A stretch of DNA of 64,000 bases from contig NC_052399.1 of assembly GCF_009389715.1 (NCBI RefSeq), positions 20,326,545 through 20,390,544 on the forward strand. Direction: 5' to 3'. Source of the DNA: Phoenix dactylifera. Its lineage: Eukaryota; Streptophyta; Magnoliopsida; Arecales; Arecaceae. Numbering within the stretch: position 1 is the stretch's first letter; each line of letters starts with the position of its first letter. Under the pieces are notes generated by a model. That model was not told where the DNA came from, did not search any database, and saw only the letters and a list, made by a program, of their open reading frames with translations. This document shows, one piece after another, positions 1 through 12,900 of the stretch. The position numbers and the translations under genes were made by a program.

Positions 1-79
1 AAAAGGATGAGTTTTTTTTTTATCATTTTTTTGCTGTTTCTTCTCATTTCATTTGAAAACTTGTGTCCATTGTTTTCAG

Positions 80-2425
80 GTGATGGCTGATCGAATCATT
101 GGAATGTGAAAGGCACTTAGGGAAAAACCTTGAGAAGTTTGGTTCACTGCTATCCTGGGAACATATAACTAATCAGGTGAACTTGCAACTACAGGTTTTA
201 CGTGTGATTGCATTGGCATGCATACTCTCATACGCTGTGTCTGTCTCTACAAGACAGGCTGTTTGGCTATGACTTATTATGTTGATTTATATAAAAAATA
301 TAGGTAAGGTTAACAATAGAGTTGTGAAACCCATTACTAGATGACCTATATCAGAACTGGGAGCATGTGAAGATTGATTGGAGGACACATAAATTGGAAA
401 AGAAGATACTTGATGGCAAGTGAAGAAAATAGTTAGGATAAGGAAAAGAATCATAATCAATTAGTCAAAGAGGCAGGCCTTATTTCGAAGAGAAACAATA
501 ACTAGTGCTCTAAAGAAGATAAAGTAGATTTACTATTTTTCCTTCGTGACGGGTGATGCTGAGAACTTGAACTACATTAAAAAGTGGAGATTGACTGGAG
601 GGAGAATGGACTGAGAATTCATAATATTTTATCTTGCCAAGTATCTTTCTGAATATTGGCAATATCTATCTGAATCGAAGAGGCAGAGAAGTGACTCTTG
701 GTTGCCTTTCGGTGTCATTCTTGATTGCTAAAAGATTTGCTATGTACCAAAGTGACTTCATCGAGAATGGGGAAGATGTTATTAGAATATCTCCCTATAA
801 ATTGGGAAGCCATGTTAGGACTATTCAGACCATTGAGTTAGGGATAACTAATCTTTGCAGGCATGAGTTGATTATCCTGTTGTCCAATATCGTGGCTCAG
901 AGTATGCATTCTTCTGAGAAATGCAAAGATAAATGTGCGATGCAGATATAAATGTAATTCTGGAGGTATCTCTAAATTCAAGAAAAAAGTTCTGGAGAAT
1001 TGCACTCCTTTGGCAAATGTGATGATACATATTCTGGTTTGACTTTTGGAACAGAGTCTCAAGAGTCTTATTTCCCTAGACTCTGGAGGGTGGCTACACT
1101 TCTGGCATGGCTAATGGTAACTTCATTTGGAATACAGATGTTCAGTAGAGGCCTTTTCTAGTTGGAAGAAGTGTATATCTTTCTAATATTTTATGGTTTG
1201 AATTTGTCCAAAATATATTTTTTACCCAAGATGTATCCATCATCTTCGGTGGCCAATTTAAATGATGAGTGCCAAAATGGTGTCCTTGTTTCACCGTTTG
1301 GAATATGATTGAAGGATCCTTTTTTTTTGACGAAGGATGATCTCAGGATCTTAATAATTTCATTTACTTTTTTCTATATCCTACCTAGTGGCAGATACAT
1401 AAAGCATTTCCTTTTTGTTACCTGTGTGGATGGCAATTTTCCAAGTTGAAAAATGTCAGGTTAGTACAATAGAGACCACCGCCACTACTTGTGATAATGT
1501 TGATGCAATATATTACTCTTTTCAAGCAACTACCTTTTAAATATTATTTTTATGACGAAGAAAACATAACTTTATAGCTCTACTTTGGTAAAAACTCACT
1601 TGGATCAATCAACCTTAATGAGATGAATTACTGAAACCTTTTTACATAGTGTAGGACCAAACATGTCCTAAAACAAAATATGTGGACCTTATAATATGTT
1701 TTAGGATGTATGTGTCTCGTCATGGATGGAAGACATGCGAGTGTGTTCTGGTGGATTCACTTGTGAATATTTCTTTGGCATGGTATTTGTGATTACACAG
1801 GAAGCCTATAATGATCGGAGCGGCTTGGCTCCCCTAGAAGAAATTGACATGTTACCATCAATAAAGGTGTGAAACACCTCAAACTTGTGTGCATATGAGA
1901 AGTAATCAGTGTTAAAGCATTAGTTTGCAGACATGCTTGTGCATCAAATTTGTTGGTTACTCTGAAGATCAATCTCTGCAACAAAAATATCAGAAAGAAT
2001 CTTACTAGATTTGTAGCTATATTGTTTCCTTCTGTTACTACAACAAGGGATCCATTTCTCTGTGATAAGAATGTATCTATTCTGGGGGAACTGTAGCTCA
2101 AGGTTTCCTTTCAACTCTTATATTCAGGGAATAATAATTATTGCACCAAGCAATCGTATAATCAACACTTAGATTAGAAAAGTATCTCTGCCATCAAAGA
2201 CATATTTAGACATCTATGTTTTCCCTTTTTCACAACCTCTGTATTATCATGTGCAGCTGCCTTTAATTAATTGCATATATAACCTTAATTTGCTTCTGAA
2301 GAATGGTTCTCTTGAATGTTTACCAGATTGGCATGTTTTGCTACATACAGCGGAATGACCCCTGAACAGGTTGATTGCTTGACAAATGAGTTCCATATCT
2401 ACATGGCTTGTAACGGCAGAATCAG
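80..2425 (+). pseudogene. Aspartate aminotransferase pseudogene, 3' exons
   Basis: Two exons match the C-terminal part of plant aspartate aminotransferase, a PLP enzyme that interconverts aspartate/2-oxoglutarate and oxaloacetate/glutamate. Exon A (80-176, after a TTTTCAG acceptor) reads VMADRIIGM, then a TGA where the family has Arg, then KALRE, then a one-base A insertion, then NLEKFGSLLSWEHITNQ. After a 2.15 kb intron (177-2326), exon B (2327-2425) reads IGMFCY, a 4-bp insertion (ATAC), then SGMTPEQVDCLTNEF and HIYMACNGRI, ending at a GT donor. The expected last exon (starting SMAG) was not found downstream. The CGA-to-TGA change fits CpG decay. Upstream exons would lie left of the window. 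The family match is from memory but is dense in both exons and the exon junction is where expected. One stop and two frameshifts make a working product very unlikely. The intron holds only short chance ORFs. Confidence 0.82.
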
Positions 2426-3650
2426 GTATTAATTGAGTTGCAATGCTTTTCCATGTCCTTTAATTGTGCATGTTCTTCCCTTGCTTGTAAAAATGTATCT
2501 TGTATAACTGATGAACATTTGCCGTGAAAGTTCAGTGGTGTTACATACTTTGGAACCAAGCAGGCAATTATATTTTGAGGCTGACATTGAGCACGAAACT
2601 TAGCAACTAATTTAACCAAAACAGGGAAAAGTAAAAAGAAATTCCAACAGAAGAAAAGAAAAGAAGGAAAATGCTTAAAAAAGTAAAACTAGGATTTGTT
2701 TTGGCAGAACAAAAGGTGCGGATATAATTCTACCGTGCTCGTGGAGAAATGCTTGTTAAGAGTTTTAAAGATTTTTAAGGGAGTAGCATTATTTGGCTTT
2801 TTTATTATGTTCGCGACTGCTTGCGGTGGAGAGTGCTGATTATCGTACTATACGCGGGACCACAGCGGGAGCCCGCCTTTTCTCCAATATGAGCGACGTG
2901 GCGACTATCTCACCATGCATCTCTGCCGTGCAAAACGTGCACCGGTTTCACATTCGTTTCGTTCACCTCTTCCCGGTTTCCTCTTACCAGTCGTCCAAAC
3001 AACAATGCCATGAGCAGCGAGACTCCTGGGATCCGCTTGTACTTGCGGACCGCCAGTTCTCGGCTTTTGATTGGACGTCATAGGATTCAAACCCACTCGC
3101 TCAATCTGCCATGCTTGTTGGGTGTTCCATCACTGCAGGACCAATCCTGCAATCAAAAACATGTTTATCGACTTGGTCAGCTAAACAGGAATTTATTATC
3201 TGCCTGGACGTCTTATGCCCCCCACCCTATGAACCAGGTAGCTGTACCTCCACTTCAACTCTACGTACGAAATACATGTAACATACCTGACATCTGACGA
3301 GCGAATTTTCAATAATGGCAACTCCGGTAAGATTTTATACTTCAACCGGGCGCTGTTGTCTCATGCAAACCGGACAATCCCTTATCAACGCAAATGCAGG
3401 GAAGAAATTCGATAAGCAAGATGCAACCCCCCACCATCATGCAACGGAACAAACAGCTTAGATTTTCCATGGGGTTAGAACTAGCGACACCCGAAAATCT
3501 ATTTCCAGCTTCGCAGAGCACTCCTGCCGAGCGACAACATTTACGCGAACCATCAAAGCTTCAAGAGTGTCCAACTTAGACTACTAGATACTAACATACC
3601 ATCAGAAAGAACAAGAAAGAACAAAGCGAAGACTCGGCCTACATCTGCTT
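2426..3650. other. Intergenic, no gene recognised
   Basis: This is the gap between the aminotransferase remnant and the 3' end of the kinase gene. A GC-richer block at about 2800-3300 has short overlapping ORFs on both strands. None shows a domain or a plausible start and splice context. It may be old transposon debris. Confidence 0.5.
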
Positions 3651-3904
3651 CTAACACAAAGTCGAAACCCGCCACCACTTTCTGGCCCTTTGCTGAACAC
3701 TCAGCATCAGCATCTCCTTACAATCATTTTTAATCCCAACAATCAGGCAATATACAAGGCTGCAATATTGGTAGGATTAAGACATGAACCACTTAATAAA
3801 CCAGCAGCTCACTAGTTCAGCATCCATCATTTTCCGTTCAAACCCTGAAGGCCTCCGTGCTTCTGATCGCAATTCATCAAAAAGTGTCCTGCCTAGTTAC
3901 CGTC

Positions 3905-6900
3905 TCACGTCCCACCTGGAAGCGGGAAAGTGAGACCATATTGTCGCCTCGCATGCTCGGGCACCAGCTTGTTGATGAGCTCTGGCGAAGCACATGCTGC
4001 CTGCAAACGGAAAAAAAAAAAAAGAAGCAGCAGCAAATGCATCAAATTATGAATATCACATCCACATGATAGGTTTCAATATTGCTGTCTAAAGAGCATG
4101 GTAGCCCAGAAATTGGTTTCCCACATCCAGATAAGTTTCAGGGGAAACTGAATCCAGAAACAGATTCAATGCATGGGAGAGGCTTCAAGGAATGACTCCA
4201 AAGAGTCTCTTTGAAAACATGGATTTTTGGTCCTTGGGAACTAAAATTGGGACTTTTAGAGAGGATGTATTAAATGAGAACTAGATCTCCTATGGGCAGT
4301 GGATGAGGAGTTAAATTAGTTTCATTAATGTACTTGATATAATAACCCTCCTATGAATTTCTTAATATATACAGGAAGTAAAAAATAGCAAATACTCAAC
4401 AAGAGGGGTTTCTACATATTAAATGGACCTTATGAAGATCAGTCCCTAAAATCTTTCATATATGCGTATTAATTTCTCTCTTTTCTGTTACATTTTAATC
4501 AGTGAAATCTTGTAACTTAATACTTGTGTCCACCTGGTTACCTAGATAATAACGGAATTCTCCTAACAGTGTCAAGTTCATATTTTTCTCGACTTTGTTG
4601 CCTTTCACCCTTGCACTTTACCAACCCTTGAGCCATGCCCCTCCATCATTGGTCCCTAGCCAAGCCTCGAGTAAGAGAAGGGTGAAACGAGCAATGAGAG
4701 GGAGTCCTGAGCTTTATTAAGCGAAGAGCATTTTTTGTCCTTCTGCAACCATGGTTAACCTTAAGTAGGGTTTAGACAATGAAAACTAGCAGAAGGACCA
4801 GTTTGCACAAATAGAAAACTTTACAAGGACTTTTATATAAATATGAAAAGATCGGAATTGGTTATTCAAATATGGAAAAGCTCAGGGACTAATTTGCAGA
4901 AAAAACATGTTAAGTTTCCGGTTAGTGTTAAATCATCCATGCATGACAAACTAATGGGAATACAACAAAACTAGTTCTTCCTAGAAAACTAACAGATATT
5001 TTCCATGTAAATAACCTTTAAATATTTTTTTTGCTTGTTTTAGGAAAATCTTTCTCGCTTCCCGAATTAGGTGGTTCTCTTCACCATTTGTTTCCTGATG
5101 CTCTGTTAATGCTTCCCGCATTAGCTTACCCCTTATGGCAATTATGTTACGAACTCTGAACATCCATAGTATAAGCAGATGCTTTCAAGAACTGAAATTA
5201 GCTAGGTTGCAGTTCCCTGTAGCTCCCAAACAGCAATGAAAGAACATGACATCCAGGACTGCATGACCATGCATATTAAACATCAAGTTCTGTTCCAATG
5301 CAATTGGGTTACTAAAGTTTACACAGGCATGCTTTGTTCCTCACAAATACCACAAGGGAAAATGCTTCATAAATGTAACCAGTTTGATAAAAAAATCAGA
5401 TGCAATTGCCCATCTGTTAAGCCAGGATACATCATCCTGACAATAGCTAGCGTAAAAATATCTCACCACTTGCATGGAACTTGGATATGTTTATCATTAT
5501 CTAAGCCTACTCTAACGTTTTGTAAATAAGTTTTCTAAGGTTTTAAAAGTCCACAAATATATCATATCTAATTTTCCATGCAGATGCTGGAGTTTAAACA
5601 TCACAGAGAGCATCAGATGATGGTAATGGATGCTTCATGTGGTAAAAAAACATGCTTCTGATGAGATAATCAGAAGCATCCAATTGTCTAGTCAGACTAG
5701 CGAAGAATTGCAACTGTACAAACATCTTGTATTAATTTTAATTAATAAGATAAGAAATAGACCCAACGACTCTTTTACCACCTAACTTGTCAGAATACAA
5801 GCACTTAACTAATGAAAGTAAAGCTGGAGTTATTTCAAACAGGTATAGTGACTTCTATTTTGTTAAACATATACAAGTTGCAGCAGTTCTCCAGGACTAA
5901 ATTACATGCATGTAAGAATGATTCCTGCCTGTTGATAAGAGATTCTTTGAGAAGATCATGTATGGCAGTTATACAATTCATCTACAAAGTTAAATAATTG
6001 ATTTCTAGCAGATACATATTGGACTCCTTATTGGTACTTTATTTTATTCTAACATTAAAACTTTAAGGATTAATAAAAAACATGACATCACAGATAAAAG
6101 AATTTACTAAAGAATTAGTTGATGGGATTCAAAAGGAGATGAAGAAAGGAGATAAAAGAATGGACTGGTGAGGCTGCCTGCAACAGGCAAGACAAGATGC
6201 ACTGCAGGTGAGATGAGCTGCATGTGGCAGTAAGTTCGAGGCTGTAAAGAAGGCCACAAGGTGGATTAAATGATCCAACATTGGAGGTCCTGCCTATCAC
6301 GCTGGCTACTAATGTCCATTTTATATGGTGGAACACAAGTTTAAGACCATACAACAGAAATGTGCTGCTAATTAGCATTTTTCAAAGCTATTTGTGGTGA
6401 TATTCTTCCTGATGGCATATTATGTCATAAAAAGAAAGCTCGATTAATCTCACCCTACAGTCGACTGAACTTTAGTCAACCTAATAGATAAGTGGCATGC
6501 ACATTATTAATTCAAGTAGAACATCAGTTTAATAAACAAATTATGTACCCAGAAAGTTCGGTTGTACTGATCTTATAAAACATTGGACCTTAGCTAACTT
6601 GGTAAATATGGAGCAAAGACATTTAACTAAATTTGTTTCAGATTCTTGATGGTCCATGCAAATTTTAGCAAGAAATATAAGCCAGTGATATTGAATGAAG
6701 GACATCAATATAGAGACCGATTAACTTCCAAAAAAGAGAAACTATATTTCTTTAAGAACATAAAATTACTAATGAAATTGATGACAAGAAAGAGCTGAAA
6801 TATCATCAGCTAGCTTGCCTACTGCACAAGGAGCATGTGTACTACACTGTTGACTATCCGTATGAGAAAGAAATGAAAAGAACAAATACTCAGATATACT

Positions 6901-9900
6901 GGCTCAAGAAATGATTGCATTCAGAAAGCACGGTAAGAAAGATGTCTCTGAATAGTATTTCCACATTTTGCACAATTTAGCCACACAAGGAGCAGAAGAT
7001 TAACACAGTATATCAAACTCGGATTTCTCAAGCATGTGCAAAGCAGTAATATTATAGTCCTGTTTAAGGACAACCAAATCATTTTGGAATTTGAAGGAGT
7101 TTGAAAACTTACTTCTTGTTTGAAGTTGAAGAGATGAGGAAAAGGGCGACCATTTGGCAACCGTGCATTGGGCTCTCGTAGCTCATCAAAAAAAGGATGG
7201 GCACAAGCTTCAAGCTGCAACAAAAATAATTTGACATTGCACACATAAGAAATTCAGAAATTAATTTTCCTGGATCAGTTCACATAATTATGCATGTAAT
7301 TTTTTTAGAAAATAAATATAGTCCAATAGAGACAGAAAACAGCACTCCTACCTGTGGTAACAACCAGATAAATCCACCTAAATCCACCAGTCAATAGTTT
7401 GACTTGGGGGAGAAGTGGTCACTCTAAAGTGCCCATGATTAAAAATAGGACCTATGAAAGTTGATTGTATTCAAACAATTAAAATTATTAAGTCCTGGGT
7501 TCAGATGACCACTCAACCTTGTCCATCAATAGAAAATCGGCTTGTGGCATTGATGAGATTTCTGGTCCAAACATTATCATATTGAACAGACACAAGTTGT
7601 TAAGCTACAATCTGTTGGTGCTTCAAATTAATCATGTTATCTGTAGCTTTTAAGTCTAAAAAAGTAATAAACCTCATATTTGTTTTTTTCCCCATTTCAA
7701 TGATCAGCGAAAAAAATCACAAACTGGCAAGGAAGAATAGAACTTGCAACAAAGCAAAAATGGTACTAGATTAACAGGCATCAAAAATACTTATGGCAAA
7801 TGTGTGAGAGTGGTTTGAAAAGCAAGCTGCATTTATCAAATAGAAAAGAATAGTTGATATCAACACGATAACTGCTAATTGACAAATACAAGTTATTGAC
7901 AGAGAATTATCTAGAGGTCCACAAATAAAGTCACTGCATGCAAATTTTGAAAATATATAACAAGGAAGTGGAGAGAATGAAGTATTCTGATTTAAAAATG
8001 TACGATGGAATAACAGAAGATGACTCCTTAGCACAACTTAAGAGTATCTAGATTTCATTGCAGTTAAAATTATAAGATGCACAACCCAAGGGAGAACTCA
8101 CTGCAGTGCAACGAAGGCTTGGTGAATATTGAAGAAGACGGGATGCAAGATCTATAGCTTCTGGAGGCATTCGCTTGTGGAAAACCTGATGAATAAAACT
8201 CAACATAACTCATAGGCACAAATACCAGAAATAATGCACATGCTAGTAAATTAGGTGAGTGCAAAATGGCAGCGAGAGTTCTGAAAAAACAAATGCTAAC
8301 TAATCTCAGTTTCCACTTAGTAGCTACTGCATAGGAGGGCATAAGGATAAGCTCTTCCCAAAGATCAATAAATCAGTTAATGAGCAGGCCACAGTCTGCA
8401 ATGACTTAACTGCTTATTATGGGGCTGGTGAGCTTCCTTCTCAATAGCTGCCTTCCCTTCTTTATCTAAAGTAATAACAACTTCTCTGCTAATTATACTA
8501 TGTTGCAATGGTTCGCGATGGCTGATGTCTGACTTTTGAAGAGGGGGAAAGATAAGTACCTTTTTTGTTTCATTTTAACTGTGCAACAACCGTATTAGCT
8601 GCACTATCGTAGTGCAACCTGGGCCAAGTTGACCAAAAGCAAACCCAAGTTTTTGGTAGGGGCTCTACCCAAATCATGTTTAGGTTGTGCTGGAGTCAAG
8701 AGCTTACCCAAATGAAACTCAAGCGGACTAAACAACTAAACAACTGAATCATGTACAAGATAACCATTAAACAAATTTACCCTAATCCATAAACATAACG
8801 ATTAAACCATGTTCCACCTACTAGGTGCATGCTGTCTGAATCCTCATTTCCCCATTGTTCACCTCTAAGGCCAAGATGCTAACCTCAATGAAACCAACCA
8901 TAATCAAAACTCGAAATGACAAAGCGCAACCCTTTAACAAAGACCAATACAATCCCAAATCCTAGTTGATCTAAAATGGTGGCAATGCATATATTAATGG
9001 CACAGTATATACTTGTAGTAATATATGCAACTATGTATGCCAGAATTAGTGCACCTTGCTATTAAATTTGATCTAAGGTGTAATCTTGTTATCAGATAAT
9101 TCATAGTTGTATGCTACTCAAGTCTCCAACAAAAATGATTCTCCACTGCAATCTAACTTGGCCCATTTCAAACTATTTTTGTCCTTGTTGATAGCCGTGT
9201 ATAGTGGCACTTGGATTAGGCAAGATTGTTAATAAGCTGGACTCGAGTCAGACGACCCTAATCCCAAGCCTTCACCGAAGCGTATAAACACTTTGGATCA
9301 GGCTTGATCTGAATAATAACATCAAGGCTGGAGCCTAAACCTAGCCCAATTTAAAGTACACTTGCCAGATATTCTAAAACTCAAGTTCAAATCATTTACC
9401 ATCACAACAGCATTTTAAGGAAATTGGCAAAAGTCTGCTGAAAAAGAAACGCTTCCTGCATAATTGTGTACAAGAGAGGTAAATATGGATAAGCAAAAGT
9501 CATGCATAAAGGAGACGACCAAGATTTAGGTCGGATTTAGTGATTTTGAGAGGTTGCAAAAGAATTAGGGCCTTTTATCTCACCAAATAGGCAGGCCAAA
9601 TTATATTTTACAAACTTAAAGTATCTGCGAATGCATGAGTGCATCTGCAGGCTATATACAATAAACGATTTCAGTTTAGACAGGTTTGAGCAATGTCAAC
9701 TGATACCTGTTACAGATCAATTTCAAGCTTAAAAACCAGAGCTCGACATGTCTTGGGCTGAGACAGGCCAATCATCCCAACCAGGATTATGCGGTCATGT
9801 TAGGTAAGATTGGTTTTTTGATACTTAACTAGTTAGACCAGACCTGACTGACCCAAATTGCACCTTCCTACAATGTGAAGCAAAGCTTTTGTAGAGTCAT

Positions 9901-12900
9901 CACCTTGAAGCTAATATAACACTCAGTCTCTAAATCATCTTACTGATGGATTGGCTGCATCAAATACCAATACTTCAACATAAGCAATAATCTTATCAAC
10001 CAGCTAAGCTATAAATCCAAGCTTCAACAGATATAATATATATATTTATATAATCAACAATGCAGACAGTTGGGTACCTAGCAAGCCACAAAGTAGACCA
10101 CAACAATACTTGCTGGAATGCATTTTGTGAAGGATAAAAAACTTGTTTTAAGAATTAGTCAAAGAGGTCCAAGACATCTGCATGTTGCAAAGGGACGTGG
10201 GCAATATCTTAGAGTACCAGCTAACAGCAATTATTTCTTGGATTTCAAGCACCGCACAAGAGTTTGAGAAGCATTAAATAGGACATGAAGAAGTGAGCAA
10301 TCAATGTAGCACTCCAAGGTTATGGAAAGATATCCAGGAAACAGGCCTTAGCATTCAAAACAAGTGAGTTGTTGGTAGCCTAAAAGCATTATAATCTTGT
10401 AAGGTAAGACAATCAAGAAGGGGTAAAAACCAAAAAAAAAAAAAAAATGAAATGGTGCTAAAGAATGTATGTGAAGTCTACCTTGTGCCAAGGATGAGCT
10501 TTTATCTGAGGAAATCTAAATTCTGTATAGTTAGGATTCATGCATCGAATTTCTTCTCGAGTCGGAGTACCAAGAACCTGAAAGAAAACACCTCATACAT
10601 AATCAAACCCTGCTACAGAAACAAGAATTTTTTAACAGATGAGGACTTATTTTATACCTTGATTATCTCAACAAGCTGATCAACAGCACTTTCTCCAGGA
10701 AATAATGGCTAATGAAATTGTAAAGAAAAGGAATAAGTAAATGATTAATGCTTTTTTATGTGGCTGAAAGGATATTACTATGACAGAAGACTTATAAAGT
10801 GAATAAGGAAATGAAAGAGCAAATACTCACCTGGCCAAGAAGCAACTCAGCAAGTACACATCCTGCTGACCATATATCAATTGATGTTGAATATTCTGTT
10901 GCACCAAATATAAGCTCTGGAGCACGGTAATAGCGAGAGCAAATGTATGATATGTTTGCTTCACCCTTAACCTGATGTGAAAAATAGAGATGTAAGAAGC
11001 AACCATATAAAATAGGTACTCCAAGCAAAGGTCAAGATCATAAAGATCTAGGAGGCGTGAGGCATGCCACTTATCAAACTATATCCAAAAGAAATATTTT
11101 CACTACCTGTATCTGAAAACAAACTATGGTGGATAGATAAACAAAATATTTTCCAGGAAAGATCAAAAATTGCATCTTGATATGTATATTTAACAAAAGA
11201 ACACTCATTTAGTTACCATAACAGAATAAAATTATTAGGATATAAGGTAAGATAAGCTAACTATATCTCTTTCAATATGTCATATGCATGAGATGGAACA
11301 TATTCTAGAATGACCACTCAAAAGAGAACCACCACAGCATGCTTGAGCCCAACTGGATATGGACCACACTGATTGTTCCTTGCTCAGCTGACATGGAGAA
11401 TTTCAACATGAGGACATATTGAGAATACCAACATGCAAGTTTTACACCCAAACCACGTCAGTACTGAAGTTCTAATAGGATCTTATGCTCTGATCACGTA
11501 TTATCCTGGCTTATTGTATATTCAAGCATGCAAGGAAGGAAAAAAATCTTCAACCATATCCCTTCCTGTTATGATTCTCACATGATCTAAGGACCTCAAT
11601 ACCTTACAAAGTTTCATAAACTTATTTCCACTCTATTTGTCCTCGATATACCATCAATACTTATAACCTACTAACCATGTGTTCCGAAAAAACAAAAGCA
11701 AAATAAAAGGTACAAGTTTTCTATCTAACTTAGCACCCTTTCTGCAAAATACACATTTGGCAGGCTAGTAAAAATATCCTGTAATTACATCTGATTAAGA
11801 AGTGGATACCTTCTTTGATGCTTGCTTGATTCATGTGATCACTATCAACTAACCCAAATGAGAATGGAAGATGGCTATCAGCCTAAATGAATCATCAAGC
11901 CCTCCAATGACTACAAAGCAGTCACCTACATGAAATAGTTCACTTCCAACTGACAAGCATGCTATGGATAAACTGATTAAAATTGATTGGCTATCTAGGA
12001 AAAAAATGAATTGACCACTAAATCAACAAGGTGTTTCATTTCCATCTACAAAGTTTGCTAAATTTGTAATGCAAGACCAGGACTACTCATGCTTATAGAC
12101 TTCATTAGTGTTCACTGCTCAGAATCAAAAAACTCATTTCTACTCAAGCTGCGTTCGAAGACACAAGTACTAAATCAAAAAATTTCATGCGATAAAGATT
12201 ATTATGTGGTTTTCTCATGTCCCGAATGAACACATCCATCTGAAATTACACAAGCAACTAGTCTTTGTCATTCTTCAATTTGACACTTGCTGATGTATAT
12301 TTATACATGTGCTTCTGGTTATCCTTAAAAAACTGTTTACTTCGGTTGCTCCATATAATATAAAATAATAATCATCTGAATATACATTGTATTTGTCCTT
12401 TGACATAATATATTTCAGGCATCCTCTTCATCCTTGTATCAATCTAACGTCAGCAAGGCAAGTGTCCATATCCATATATTTTCGGGAAGAAGAATTGGTT
12501 AATACCAAACATATCACCACAAAAGCATTGATATGCCACTGTGCTTGTTGACCAAAAGGTCGGGAACATCAGATGGTGCCTTAGTTCTCCAACCCAATAA
12601 CCAAAAAGCTAATACGTATAAGGGAAAATCTGTCAAGAAGGAAACATTCAATTAAACAACTGTTGTGGATACAGGTTCTCTCTTGGTAAAGATAAATCCA
12701 AAGAATATGCTCGTTGAGGAATTATCAGAGGAAAGCTTTCACTTTATAGGAAAACATCAAAAGACCAAAACATAGTGCAGAATTCAAAATAAATTATGAC
12801 ACGATAATTATCAACAGATTTGAATGCAACATATATTGTGAAAATATCACATAAGTCTTTAGATACAAAATGAGTTGGATGATTTACATGAAATCACAGT

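Noticed and set aside
634..951. 105-codon ORF
   Set aside because: It lies in the intron of the aminotransferase remnant, its composition is not gene-like, and no family was recognised.
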